A stretch of DNA of 33,605 bases from the NCBI GenBank assembly GCA_024693345.1, contig JAILLB010000033.1, positions 1 through 33,605 of the forward strand, given 5' to 3'. The stretch's first letter is position 1. The number at the start of each line of letters is the position of its first letter. A program made the position numbers and the translations under genes. The stretch is from Clostridiales bacterium. GTDB taxonomy: Bacteria > Bacillota > Clostridia > Oscillospirales > CAG-272. The notes beneath the pieces are model-generated. The model saw nothing but the letters and a program-made list of their open reading frames with translations. It was not told where the DNA came from and did no database searches. Of the stretch, positions 23,972 to 33,326 are shown piece after piece.

Positions 23972-26404
23972 ATGATTTTATCAATGAACTGGCTCAACGA
24001 TTACGTTGACGTCAAAGATATAGACATAAAAGAATATTGCGATACCATCACAGTCACAGGCTCAAAAGTCGAAGGCTGGGAAAAGATGGACAAGGAAATA
24101 AGCAATGTCAAAGTCGGCCTTATAAAAAGTGTTGAAAAACATCCTAACGCCGATAAGCTTGTTGTCTGCAAAGTTGATGTCGGAATGGACAGAGATCTGC
24201 AGATTGTAACAGCAGCCAAGAACGTATACGAAGGTGCTCTTGTTCCCGTAGCAATTTCTCCCGAAGGAGCAGGCTTGGTAGCCAAAGTCCACGGCGGTGA
24301 AATCAAGACAGGAAAACTCAGAGGTGAATTGTCTGAAGGAATGTTCTGTTCAATTGCCGAACTCGGACTTGATCTTCACGATATGCCTCTCGCAATTGAA
24401 GAAGGCATACTAATTCTGAACGAATCAAAAGTTGAATGCAAACCCGGAGATGACGTTGTTGAAGTACTGAAAATCAATGACACTTCTGTCGAATTTGAAA
24501 TTACTCCAAACCGTCCCGATTGTCTTTCGGTCATAGGACTTGCAAGAGAAACATCAGCTTCTTTTGACAGACCGATTCACCTTCATAAACCTGTGGTTGA
24601 AGAAGCAGGCGGAGATATTAAGGATTACGTAGATGTCACAATCAGCGACCCCAAGTGCAGCAGATATTGTGCAAGAGTTATCAAGAATGTAAAGATTGCT
24701 CCTTCTCCGATTTGGATGAGAATGAGACTTAAAGCTTCCGGTGTAAGACCAATAAACAATATCGTAGACATTACAAACTATGTAATGCTTGAATACGGTC
24801 AGCCGATGCACGCATTTGACTACTCATGCATTTCAGGCAAAAAAATCGACGTCAGAACTGCAAGAGAAGGCGAAAAATTCATAACTCTCGACAACGAAGA
24901 AAGAACACTTTCATCCGACACACTCGTGATTGCCGATGCAGAGAGAGCCATTGGTATTGCAGGTGTAATGGGTGGTGCTAACAGCGAAATTCTCGAATCA
25001 ACAGATACAGTTGTATTTGAGTCCGCTAATTTTGACGGAACATCTGTCAGAATCACAGGCAAAAAACTCAACATGAGAACAGAATCATCAGGAAGATTTG
25101 AAAAAGGTCTTGATTCTGAAATGTGCCTTGAAGCTGTTGAACGAGCATGTGAACTTGTAACTCTGCTCGGAGCAGGTGAAGTTGTCACCGGTTCAATCGA
25201 CATTTATCCGAACAAAAAAAAGGTATACAAAGTTCCGTTCGAGCCAAAGAGAATCAATGAATTCCTCGGAATTTACGTTTCTCCGAATGAAATGAAAGCA
25301 ATGCTTGATAAACTGTTCTTCAGTTTCGATGGTGATGATCTGGTTGTTCCTTCATTCAGAGATGACGTCAGATGCATGAATGATATTGCAGAAGAAGTTG
25401 TCAGAATGTATGGATACAACAAAGTAGAAGCAAGCAGAATTGTAGCTCAGCTCGTTCCGGGCGGCCTCACACCCCTCCAGCAGTTCAGAAGAAAAATCTG
25501 CACACTTCTCTGCGGAATAGGATATGACGAAATATGCACATATTCCTTCATGTCGGCTAAACTGTACACAAAAGCAGGATGGAAAGAAGGAGACGAATCA
25601 ACAAAATCCGTTGAAATCTCCAACCCGTTCGGCGAAGACACAAAGACAATGAGAACATCATCAATCCCGACCATGCTCGAGGTTCTTGAGACAAATGCAA
25701 CAAGAAGCGTTCCTTCAGTTCGTCTGTTCGAATTGGCAAAAGTGTTCATCCCAAGAGAAAACGTTGTAACAAACATTCATGGTCTTGAAGGAACTCTTCC
25801 TGAAGAGAGACAGAAGATAGTTCTCGGAACATACGGTTCAGGAAACGATTTCTATACACTCAAAGGAACAGTCGAATCACTGATTGATTCAGCAGGAATC
25901 AAGAACGTGAGATTCGTTGCAAACAAGGAATTCTCCGTAATGCATCCGGGCAGATGTGCTGATGTTTACATAAACGATGTGAAGCTCGGAACATTCGGCG
26001 AACTCAACCCGACTGCGGCAAAGAATTATACATTCTCAAGCAGAGTATATCTCGCCGAACTGGATCTTCAGACATTGTTTGAAAACATCCAGAAGAGCGA
26101 AAAATACAGCCAACTTCCGAAATATCCTGCCATCACACGTGACTTCTCATTTGTATGCGGCGAAGAAACGGCAGCAGGCGATCTTGCAGAAACAATCAAG
26201 AACTGCGATAAGACTCTGATTGAAAAAATCGAATTGTTCGATGTATTCAGAGGCGGACAGATTGCACCCGGCATGAAGAGCCTGAGCTTCAGTGTAACAC
26301 TCAGAGCCAAGGATCATACTCTTACAGTTGAAGAAGCAGACAGAATTTCAAGAAAGATAATTTCCGCAGCATCATTCAAACATGGTGCCGAAATAAGATC
26401 GTGA
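23972..26404 (+). CDS. pheT: Phenylalanine--tRNA ligase beta subunit
   Basis: 810 aa, full length; ATG 23972 after AAAGGAGG. Domains in order: N-terminal MNWLNDYVD, tRNA-binding/EMAP-like fold at about 40-150 (VEKHPNADKLVVCKVD), B3/B4 editing domain at about 210-390 (MRLKASGVRPINNIVDITNYVMLE, GIAGVMGG), B5 domain at about 405-475, class II-like pseudo-catalytic core at about 490-680, and the ferredoxin-like anticodon-binding domain at 715-810 (YPAITRDFSFVC, SLSFSVTLRAKDHTLT). The editing domain removes mischarged Tyr. The next gene starts 10 nt after the stop. Confidence 0.98.
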   Translation: MILSMNWLNDYVDVKDIDIKEYCDTITVTGSKVEGWEKMDKEISNVKVGLIKSVEKHPNADKLVVCKVDVGMDRDLQIVTAAKNVYEGALVPVAISPEGAGLVAKVHGGEIKTGKLRGELSEGMFCSIAELGLDLHDMPLAIEEGILILNESKVECKPGDDVVEVLKINDTSVEFEITPNRPDCLSVIGLARETSASFDRPIHLHKPVVEEAGGDIKDYVDVTISDPKCSRYCARVIKNVKIAPSPIWMRMRLKASGVRPINNIVDITNYVMLEYGQPMHAFDYSCISGKKIDVRTAREGEKFITLDNEERTLSSDTLVIADAERAIGIAGVMGGANSEILESTDTVVFESANFDGTSVRITGKKLNMRTESSGRFEKGLDSEMCLEAVERACELVTLLGAGEVVTGSIDIYPNKKKVYKVPFEPKRINEFLGIYVSPNEMKAMLDKLFFSFDGDDLVVPSFRDDVRCMNDIAEEVVRMYGYNKVEASRIVAQLVPGGLTPLQQFRRKICTLLCGIGYDEICTYSFMSAKLYTKAGWKEGDESTKSVEISNPFGEDTKTMRTSSIPTMLEVLETNATRSVPSVRLFELAKVFIPRENVVTNIHGLEGTLPEERQKIVLGTYGSGNDFYTLKGTVESLIDSAGIKNVRFVANKEFSVMHPGRCADVYINDVKLGTFGELNPTAAKNYTFSSRVYLAELDLQTLFENIQKSEKYSQLPKYPAITRDFSFVCGEETAAGDLAETIKNCDKTLIEKIELFDVFRGGQIAPGMKSLSFSVTLRAKDHTLTVEEADRISRKIISAASFKHGAEIRS

Positions 26405-26414
26405 GGTGTCTATT

Positions 26415-26975
26415 ATGGTATATAAGATGAAGATTGCAGGACTCGACAGAGAGCTTCCGCTTTGCAAATTGAATGACTCATTGAAAATAGGAGCCTTTGT
26501 AATGTTCGGCGACGTTGAACTGACCAAGGCTTGTGCTACGGAACTGTTGAAAAGGATTCCCGAGCACGACATAATGCTGACAGCTGAGAGCAAAGGTATT
26601 CCGCTCACATATGAAATGGCAAGACAAAGCGGCGAAAACAATTATCTTTTGGCCAGAAAAATGCCGAAACTGTATATGACCGGAGTATTTGAATCAACTG
26701 TTAAGTCAATCACAACCGAAAAAGTACAGACCCTGTACCTTGACAAAAAAGACGCCGATTATATGAGAGGCAAAAGAGTCGTTATCATTGACGACGTAAT
26801 CAGCACAGGCGAATCGCTTCGTGCTCTTGAAAAACTGGTAACTGATGCGGGCGGCATAATAGTCGGAAAGATGACCGTGCTTGCCGAAGGCTCAGCTGCC
26901 AAGAGAGATGACATCATTTACCTTGAACCGCTTCCGCTGTTCAATGCAGATGGTGAGCCTCTTCCAATAGATTAA
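26415..26975 (+). CDS. Phosphoribosyltransferase of the adenine/xanthine PRTase family
   Basis: 186 aa from ATG 26415, preceded by AGGTG; the GTG at 26406 in the track lies inside that ribosome site. The type I PRTase PRPP loop is clear: VVIIDDVISTGESLRALE (about residue 120). Before it, IMLTAESKGIPLTYEMAR is the family's pyrophosphate-loop region. The order and length fit APRT/XPRT-like salvage enzymes, which join a purine base to PRPP. The base-specificity hood is not diagnostic, so adenine, xanthine or a paralogue role in regulation are all possible. It is tightly packed between pheT and the dipeptidase gene (14 bp). Confidence 0.82.
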   Translation: MVYKMKIAGLDRELPLCKLNDSLKIGAFVMFGDVELTKACATELLKRIPEHDIMLTAESKGIPLTYEMARQSGENNYLLARKMPKLYMTGVFESTVKSITTEKVQTLYLDKKDADYMRGKRVVIIDDVISTGESLRALEKLVTDAGGIIVGKMTVLAEGSAAKRDDIIYLEPLPLFNADGEPLPID

Positions 26976-26989
26976 GAAAGGAATATAAT

Positions 26990-28381
26990 ATGAATTTTGA
27001 AGTCAACAAGTACATAGACGATCATGTCGGTGACATGGTAGCCGATTTGGGCAGACTGGTAAGAATTCCTAGTGTCAGTGCAGAAGCAGAACCCGATGCA
27101 CCTTTCGGTTCTAACTGTGCCAAAGCTCTTGAAGTTATGCTTTCAATAGCGCAGTCTGCAGGTTTTACCGTTTCAAATTTCAATAACATCATGGGTGAAA
27201 TAGACCTTTATCCTGGCGAAGAACCGGAACTGGCTGCTCTGTGTCATCTTGATGTGGTTCCCGCCGGTACAGGTTGGGATTCCAATCCTTTCTCGTTGAC
27301 GCTGAAAGACGGAAGAGCTTACGGACGTGGCACAGCAGATGACAAAGGTCCTGCGATTGCAGTTTACTATGCAATGAAAGCCATTACGCGCAGCAGAGTC
27401 AAATTGAACAGAAATATGAGACTCATCGTAGGCACAGACGAAGAATGCGGCAGTGCAGATCTGAAAGAGTACAGAAAGTACAACAAGCTTCCGAAGATGG
27501 TGTTTACAGCTGATGCTGACTTCCCTGTCATAAACCTTGAAAAAGGAATGATTCACTCTGGACTGAAGGGAAAATGCAAATGCGGCGGAACAAAGACAAT
27601 AGCACGCCTTCAGGGCGGCACTGTTGTAAATGCAGTTCCCGGTGAAGCAACAGCATCTGTTGCAGGTTTCACGCTTGAAGAACTCAATGCTGCTGCAGTG
27701 GCAATGGGAAAACCCGAGCTGTTTACTTTCACTGAAAACGGTGCAATTATCAACATCAAGATAAAAGGTAAAGCAGCCCATGCTTCTTATCCGCGTGCCG
27801 GAATAAACGCTATCACAGCATGTATTGCTCTTTTCGCAAATCTCAATTGTGATGACGGAACAGGCGATTTGTTCAAAGCACTTAATACTTGCTATCCATT
27901 CGGAGAAGACAACGGAAGTTCACTCGGAATCAAGATGTCCGATTCAAAATCCGGTGTTCTCACGGAAGTACTCAGTGTTATGGACTATTCATGCGGAGAA
28001 TTCAACGCGAAATTCGACATAAGATTCCCGACATGCGGTTCTGTTAACGGAATAAAAGAGATTCTTACATCAAAATTTGAACAGAAAGGTTTCAAACTCT
28101 CCGGTTTTTCCGGTGTTGAACCACATTACGTTGAAGAGAATTCACCATTTATCCGCGCACTTCTGAAATCCTATACAGAAGTAACAAACAAACCCGGAAA
28201 ATGCGTTGCAATCGGCGGAGGCACATATGTCCATGACATCGAGGGCGGTGTTGCATTCGGTGCAAACTTCCCTGGTGACGGAGACTGCGAACATGCTCCG
28301 AACGAATACATAGACATCAAGAGACTTGTTCTTGATGCAAAAATATATGCAAATGCAATTTTGAGCATCTGCACACAGTAA
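26990..28381 (+). CDS. Sapep/PepV-type M20 family metallo-dipeptidase
   Basis: 463 aa, as in PepV; ATG 26990 after AAAGGAAT. Metal ligands are in place: LCHLDVVPAG (His, Asp), GRGTADDKGP (bridging Asp), VGTDEECGSAD (catalytic Glu and ligand Glu), FTADADFP (Asp) and GDGDCEHAPNEY (last His). The lid domain lies between about 185 and 350 (IKGKAAHASYPRAGINA). PepV-type enzymes cleave a broad range of dipeptides in the cytosol with Zn2+ or Mn2+. It is the last gene of the pheS transcript, closed by a terminator. Confidence 0.93.
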   Translation: MNFEVNKYIDDHVGDMVADLGRLVRIPSVSAEAEPDAPFGSNCAKALEVMLSIAQSAGFTVSNFNNIMGEIDLYPGEEPELAALCHLDVVPAGTGWDSNPFSLTLKDGRAYGRGTADDKGPAIAVYYAMKAITRSRVKLNRNMRLIVGTDEECGSADLKEYRKYNKLPKMVFTADADFPVINLEKGMIHSGLKGKCKCGGTKTIARLQGGTVVNAVPGEATASVAGFTLEELNAAAVAMGKPELFTFTENGAIINIKIKGKAAHASYPRAGINAITACIALFANLNCDDGTGDLFKALNTCYPFGEDNGSSLGIKMSDSKSGVLTEVLSVMDYSCGEFNAKFDIRFPTCGSVNGIKEILTSKFEQKGFKLSGFSGVEPHYVEENSPFIRALLKSYTEVTNKPGKCVAIGGGTYVHDIEGGVAFGANFPGDGDCEHAPNEYIDIKRLVLDAKIYANAILSICTQ

Positions 28382-28397
28382 TTATCTAAAATACTTA

Positions 28398-28432
28398 AGC
28401 GGGATGAAGTACTCTGCTCCATCCCGCTTTTT
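28398..28432 (+). terminator. Rho-independent terminator between convergent genes
   Basis: AGCGGGATG (28398-28406) pairs with CATCCCGCT (28420-28428), followed by TTTT. On the minus strand the stem is followed by TAAGTATTTTA, so it may also help end the GH94 gene. Confidence 0.88.
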
Positions 28433-28433
28433 G

Positions 28434-30701
28434 TTATCCAATTTCAACTTCAACTTTGATATTTTTCTTTCCTTTAGGATTGATTATATTTCCGCTGATC
28501 TTTTTGCCGTCGGCCTTGATGGATTTGACTTCACATCCTTTGCCTGTGCGTTTGTAACTGACTTCTATTCTGCAGCCTCTGAACATCTTTGTTATAGAAC
28601 ACTTGTCCCATGAAGGCGGCAGACAAGGATCAATTCTGAGTCCTTCCAGCTCCGGATGCATACCAAATACGTATTCAACCGTACTCTTCAAAAGCCATGA
28701 ACTTGCTGCGGTCCTCCAGCTCTGACCCGGTGTTCCCTCTCTGTATCCGCACTCAGGTGCAAAATATGAGTTGAACATTGCGTAGGGCTCACCGCATTTG
28801 ACTGCATATGTTGTATCCCATGGAAGCATCTTTCTGAGCCCCATTTCGACTTTGTCTGCGCGTTTGAGGATGCTGTCACATGCAAGTTTCCAGGCAGCAC
28901 AGTGCAGATATACTCCGCCGTTGTCCTGGCATCCCGCGGGTTTTTCCGAACAGCTTCCTATGTAGCTGAGTCTGTGTGTAAATGCGTGATAAGATAATCT
29001 TGTTCCAAGATCAATTTCAAGGTACTTATCTACGCTGTCCATTGCGATTTTTTCTCTTCCGCATTCAGAAACTCCGGACAAAACCGACCACAATTGCGGT
29101 ATGAGATAAATCTCACCTGCTTCGCTTCCCTTTGAACCGAGTTTTATATCGTCATCAGTTCTGGCATAAATGTAATACTCGCCATCCCATCCGTACTTTT
29201 CGATTCTTTCCTGCATGATCTTTGCCTGTTCATCGACCATCTTGGCGTCATCTTCTCTGCCTACTGACTTTGCAATACGGACAAATGTCTTTGCGGCTCT
29301 GTACCAGGCAAGTGAAAGCCATACTGATACACCTTTTCCTTTGAGTCCGGCAAAGTTCACGCAGTCATTCCAGTCTCCTCCCCAGATTCTTACAAGTCCG
29401 TAAAGACCCTGGAAGTTGTACAGGAATTCAACCGATCTCTTGAGATGTTCATAAACAGGTGCTTCTGAACCATCATTGAACTTGACTACATCGTCAAACA
29501 GTGATACGTCCCCTATTTCCTTAACTATGGTGTCAGCTGCAAATGTCATCCACACAGTGTTATCAGAGAAATTTCTATCCCTTATTGCGCCGTCAATAAT
29601 TGTTCTCGGTGCATATCCGTTTGAGTACTGGTATGAGAGAACCCTTTTCAGTCTTTCCCATGCAAGTTCCGGATTGACACATCCAAAGCATTCGGAATCG
29701 CTTGTCATGTCTCTGTATCCGTTATGTCTGACTCTAGCCCATCTGCTTCCCAGATCCGCACAATATTTCATCCAGCCGTTGATAAGGTAATCAAAATTCT
29801 TCCACGGAGAATGTATTTCCACTCCGCCGAGTTCCCTATCATACTTGTCTTCCATCTCTTTGAAGAGTTTTTTGACTTCGCTTGATTTGTATACAGGATA
29901 TTCATCCTCGTTTACTGTTGCGCCGACTGTGAAATGAACCGTTTTTTCTTCCCCTGCCTTAAGTTCAATTGTTGTTTTGAGAACAAGGCAGACTTTTTCG
30001 GAATTGCAGTCAGTATTCTGAGTCAAAAGACCGCTTGTTATGGCATATGGATGATTTTCATCTCCGTACGTTCCTATAAATGCATTTCTTCTGGAATCAA
30101 ATCCGGTAATCTTATCTGAACAGCCCATATATACTCTGACAGGTCTGTTCTCTTCAGTGTAGAACGGCATAAATGATCTTCCCCAGACCACTTTGTGCTT
30201 TTTGTCAAAGCCGCCTGTGCCGGTATTGTAGCCCTGAGGCTTATATGTTCCGTCGATTTCTGTTTTTGCATATGAAATGAGTTCAAGAGTTCTGTCCTGA
30301 TCTGTCGTATTTTTCAGTGTCACACTCCAGATTTCGCACATTCCGGCATTCGGAACAAACACTCTGAATGCACTCTCAACATTCTTGTATTTCAGTCTTA
30401 TGACACTTGATCCGTTTTTGTGTGAGCAACTGTACTTCTTGTATCCGTAATTAATCGGCAGACCGCAGATGCTCCAGCTCTTTCCGTTTTCAGAAACAAA
30501 AAGATTTCTGTTTGAAACAACAGGTATTCTCCTTCCGAGATCATCCTGAGCAAATCCTTCACCGAAACCAACCTGTGAAGTGAAACTTACATAATCGTCA
30601 TTAAAGAAATAGTTATACCAGTGCCTGGGTGTATCCGGCTTTGTTATTTCGAATACTTTTCCGTTTTCTTTATACTTTCCATACCAGATATATTTGTCCA
30701 T
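28434..30701 (-). CDS. GH94 family glycoside phosphorylase (cellobiose/chitobiose phosphorylase-like)
   Basis: 755 aa, slightly shorter than cellobiose phosphorylase (about 810). GH94 enzymes split beta-linked disaccharides with phosphate to a sugar 1-phosphate, saving ATP. The N-terminal beta-sandwich starts FEITKPDTPRHWYNYFFND. The (alpha/alpha)6 barrel has YQYSNGYAPRTI, GGDWNDCVNFAGLKGKGVS with the catalytic Asp of the DWND motif (about residue 437), QDNGGVYLHCAAWKLA, and YREGTPGQSWRTAASSWLL for phosphate binding. It ends in GLRIDPCLPPSW. No signal peptide: cytoplasmic. The substrate (cellobiose, chitobiose, laminaribiose, cellobionate) cannot be told by eye. It lies 21 bp downstream of the 150-aa gene and is presumably in its operon. 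No sugar transporter is nearby. Confidence 0.9.
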   Translation of the reverse strand: MDKYIWYGKYKENGKVFEITKPDTPRHWYNYFFNDDYVSFTSQVGFGEGFAQDDLGRRIPVVSNRNLFVSENGKSWSICGLPINYGYKKYSCSHKNGSSVIRLKYKNVESAFRVFVPNAGMCEIWSVTLKNTTDQDRTLELISYAKTEIDGTYKPQGYNTGTGGFDKKHKVVWGRSFMPFYTEENRPVRVYMGCSDKITGFDSRRNAFIGTYGDENHPYAITSGLLTQNTDCNSEKVCLVLKTTIELKAGEEKTVHFTVGATVNEDEYPVYKSSEVKKLFKEMEDKYDRELGGVEIHSPWKNFDYLINGWMKYCADLGSRWARVRHNGYRDMTSDSECFGCVNPELAWERLKRVLSYQYSNGYAPRTIIDGAIRDRNFSDNTVWMTFAADTIVKEIGDVSLFDDVVKFNDGSEAPVYEHLKRSVEFLYNFQGLYGLVRIWGGDWNDCVNFAGLKGKGVSVWLSLAWYRAAKTFVRIAKSVGREDDAKMVDEQAKIMQERIEKYGWDGEYYIYARTDDDIKLGSKGSEAGEIYLIPQLWSVLSGVSECGREKIAMDSVDKYLEIDLGTRLSYHAFTHRLSYIGSCSEKPAGCQDNGGVYLHCAAWKLACDSILKRADKVEMGLRKMLPWDTTYAVKCGEPYAMFNSYFAPECGYREGTPGQSWRTAASSWLLKSTVEYVFGMHPELEGLRIDPCLPPSWDKCSITKMFRGCRIEVSYKRTGKGCEVKSIKADGKKISGNIINPKGKKNIKVEVEIG

Positions 30702-30722
30702 AATCCTTAACCTCTCTCAATC

Positions 30723-31175
30723 TTATGTGTTTTCTTTTGAAACTTCAGATATTTTTTCTCCGCGCATTGAAGTGAATTTTTCACGAAGTTCTTTAATCAG
30801 TTTAAAATCTCTTTCGGAGTAGCGTTTGTATTCCTCGATATTGAGATACTCTTTTCTTGTTCTTCCTAACGATGTAGTTTTATAACTGATTCCCCAGCTC
30901 CAGGGATGATAGTCAGTCATGAATATATCGCTATTAGGTCTGTCTGCAAGTGAAAAGACTCTTTTCTTTTCCAGAAACTCTTCAAACTGTTCAACAGCAT
31001 CCGGTGAAACCGAATATGTCGTTGTAATTGTAGGCTCTCTGTAGTATTCACGGTCGGTCGAGACATATATCCAGTCGCCATCTTTACTTTTTTGCAAAGA
31101 TATTTCGTGATATTCGCCTCTCATATCTCCATAGCCAGGGCTATAGCAGATGCTATCAAGTTTTATTTCTTTCAT
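30723..31175 (-). CDS. Uncharacterised 150-aa protein, first gene of the GH94 operon
   Basis: The start is set at ATG 31175 because GGAGGA ends 3-4 nt before it; the track's longer start (31199) would lie upstream of this site. It is soluble, charged and Tyr-rich, with no signal or membrane helix. The N-terminal half looks like a beta-rich domain (ICYSPGYGDMRGEYHEISL, WIYVSTDREYYREPT), then a helix (DAVEQFEEFLEKKRVF), the stretch DYHPWSWGISY, and a Lys/Glu-rich helical end. I do not recognise the family. Its strong own promoter and tight link with the GH94 gene suggest a role beside it, but this is inference. Confidence 0.78.
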   Translation of the reverse strand: MKEIKLDSICYSPGYGDMRGEYHEISLQKSKDGDWIYVSTDREYYREPTITTTYSVSPDAVEQFEEFLEKKRVFSLADRPNSDIFMTDYHPWSWGISYKTTSLGRTRKEYLNIEEYKRYSERDFKLIKELREKFTSMRGEKISEVSKENT

Positions 31176-31202
31176 GGGTCCTCCGGGATATGTGTTCAAT
31201 TA

Positions 31203-31231
31203 ATTTTACAAAAAACGATATGTATTGTCAA
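31203..31231 (-). promoter_or_regulatory. Strong promoter for the 150-aa gene and GH94
   Basis: On the minus strand: perfect TTGACA (31226-31231), 17-bp spacer, TAAAAT (31203-31208), 27 bp before the ATG. Confidence 0.82.
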
Positions 31232-31304
31232 AGACAAAATGGGTGTTTCTTCACTCATCGAACCAAGTTTTTGTTTCCATGTTTACAGAATATCTCTTTT
31301 TTTC

Positions 31305-31333
31305 TTTACCGGTACATCATTATTTGATATAAT
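31305..31333 (+). promoter_or_regulatory. Promoter for the ABC exporter
   Basis: TTTACC (31305-31310), 17-bp spacer, extended TGA-TATAAT (-10 at 31328-31333), 31 bp before the ATG. It supports the internal start at 31365 over the long track ORF. Confidence 0.7.
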
Positions 31334-31364
31334 CATCTTACAATTAAGAAAAGAGGACACTAGA

Positions 31365-33326
31365 ATGGGACCAGGCGGACCGGGCGGACCAAGATTCGGC
31401 GTTAATGAACAAAACAAAGAACCAAAGCCCCAAAGTATTAAGGAAGTGCCCGGATATGTATGGCGAGTCATATCTAAGTTTTTCTACAGGCTCTTTTACA
31501 TATTCAAGTTGGTTTGGGAAACAAATCCATTAATACTCATAGCTTTGCTGTTGTTTGCTTTGCTGACAGGTGTTATCCCAGTTATTTCTTCAATCGTATC
31601 AGCTAATGTACTGAACACTCTGGCAAGGGATTACACAATTGCTCAGACAATCGGAGGCAACTTTGATGACTTGATGAACGATGTGATGAAATTGCTTATA
31701 TGGCAGTTTGTCATTATATTCGGAACAAGTCTTATAAACCACGTAAGAACAACTGTTACTAGAATTGCAGGAGATCTGGTTTCAAACCACGTCACTGTAA
31801 AAATAATGAAAAAAGCCAAGGAAGTTGACTTGGCCAGTTTTGACAGACCGGATTTTTACGAACGCTTTGAGAACGCGTCAAGAGAAGCCAACTCAAGACC
31901 GCTTCAGATTCTTTCATCCACTTTCTCAATCGTAAGTACTGTAATAAGCGTCGTTTCATATGTCATAGTCCTCTGGTCTGTAAGCGCATGGGCGCCATGG
32001 GTTATAATAGCCATGTCCATTCCATCTGCCATCATTTCATTCTCATACAGAAGAAAGTACTGGTTCTATATGAGACACAGAAGCAAGGACAGAAGACAGT
32101 TATCCTATTACTCAGGCCTTTTGACAAACAAGGACATGGTAAAAGAAATAAGAATGTTCGATTTGTCAGACACTCTCATAGACAGACATCAGTCAATATT
32201 CAAAAAGTATTTTAAAGGACTAAGACGTTTGTTTCTTGCAGAAGGTGCATGGAATATGGGCATTGCAGTTGTCCATTCACTTGTAAACTGCCTGTTGTTC
32301 ATTTTCATTGCGACGGGTGTTGTAAGAGGCGACACACAAGTAGGTAACTATTCTCTGTACACAGGTGCTTTAAGTTCTATTTCAAACGGTGTCTCATCAT
32401 TCATTGCCACGACGGCATCAATTTATGAAGGCACACTGTTCATTGACAACCTCATTCTCTTTATGAACGAAAAGAGAAACATACGACCAATTTCCGACGA
32501 GCCTGTACATGTCAAGAGACATATTCCCCACGAGATAGAACTCAGAAACGTATCTTTCAGATATCCGGGCTCAGACCATGATGTAATCAAAAACATCTCA
32601 TGCACAATAAAAGCAGGCGAAACAATTGTACTCGTAGGCTTAAACGGAGCCGGTAAAACAACCCTGATTAAGCTTATAACACGTCTGTATGACCCTACCG
32701 AGGGAGAAATCTTCCTTGACGGAATAAACATCAAGGAGTACGATACACAGGAACTCTATTCCATCTTCGGAATAACGTTCCAGGACTTCGGTAAATATGC
32801 AGTAACAGTCAGAGAGAATATTGCGTTTTCCAACATAAAACAAGAAATTGATGAGGAGAAAATTCAGAAAGCTGCCCGTGAAGGTTATGCTGAGGAGTTC
32901 ATAAATAAACTGCCGTACAAGTATGACACACCATTGATGAAATATTTCGAAGAAAACGGTATAGAACCATCAATAGGACAGTGGCAGAAATTATCTGTAG
33001 CTCGTGCTTTCTATTCTGATTCAGACATCCTTATTCTCGACGAACCGACCGCTTCTCTTGACGCAATTGCCGAACAGGAGATTTACGATCAGTTCGACGA
33101 ACTCAGAAAAGGCAAGACAACGATATTTGTTTCGCACAGACTTTCAAGTGCGACAACAGCTGACAACATCATAGTAATCGATGAAGGCAGACTCATAGAA
33201 TACGGACCTCACGCAGAGCTGATGAAGAATCACGGAAAATATTACGAGCTCTTCTCTACTCAGGCGCGCAGGTACATAACCAATAAAGATTCAGAAGGCA
33301 TTAACGAAGGAAATACACGTCAATAA
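31365..33326 (+). CDS. ABC exporter half-transporter (TM plus ATPase, MsbA/MdlB type)
   Basis: 653 aa from ATG 31365 (AAGAGGAC upstream); the first 91 track codons run antisense to the 150-aa gene and through the promoter. The N-terminus is a Gly/Pro run (MGPGGPGGPRFG), seen in many clostridial half-transporters. Six helices span about 45-320, with coupling stretch RPDFYERFENASREA. The ATPase at about 385-630 has Walker A GLNGAGKTT, Q-loop TFQDFG, Walker B DILILDEPTASLD and H-loop VSHRLSS. The signature reads PSIGQWQK instead of LSGGQ, a visible departure. As a half-transporter it must dimerise; no second half gene is adjacent, so a homodimer or a distant partner is likely. The substrate (peptide, lipid, drug) is unknown. 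Confidence 0.9.
   Translation: MGPGGPGGPRFGVNEQNKEPKPQSIKEVPGYVWRVISKFFYRLFYIFKLVWETNPLILIALLLFALLTGVIPVISSIVSANVLNTLARDYTIAQTIGGNFDDLMNDVMKLLIWQFVIIFGTSLINHVRTTVTRIAGDLVSNHVTVKIMKKAKEVDLASFDRPDFYERFENASREANSRPLQILSSTFSIVSTVISVVSYVIVLWSVSAWAPWVIIAMSIPSAIISFSYRRKYWFYMRHRSKDRRQLSYYSGLLTNKDMVKEIRMFDLSDTLIDRHQSIFKKYFKGLRRLFLAEGAWNMGIAVVHSLVNCLLFIFIATGVVRGDTQVGNYSLYTGALSSISNGVSSFIATTASIYEGTLFIDNLILFMNEKRNIRPISDEPVHVKRHIPHEIELRNVSFRYPGSDHDVIKNISCTIKAGETIVLVGLNGAGKTTLIKLITRLYDPTEGEIFLDGINIKEYDTQELYSIFGITFQDFGKYAVTVRENIAFSNIKQEIDEEKIQKAAREGYAEEFINKLPYKYDTPLMKYFEENGIEPSIGQWQKLSVARAFYSDSDILILDEPTASLDAIAEQEIYDQFDELRKGKTTIFVSHRLSSATTADNIIVIDEGRLIEYGPHAELMKNHGKYYELFSTQARRYITNKDSEGINEGNTRQ

Noticed and set aside
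31092-31364. N-terminal 91-codon extension of the ABC exporter ORF
   Set aside because: It overlaps the 150-aa gene and both promoters; ATG 31365 has a ribosome site and matches family starts.
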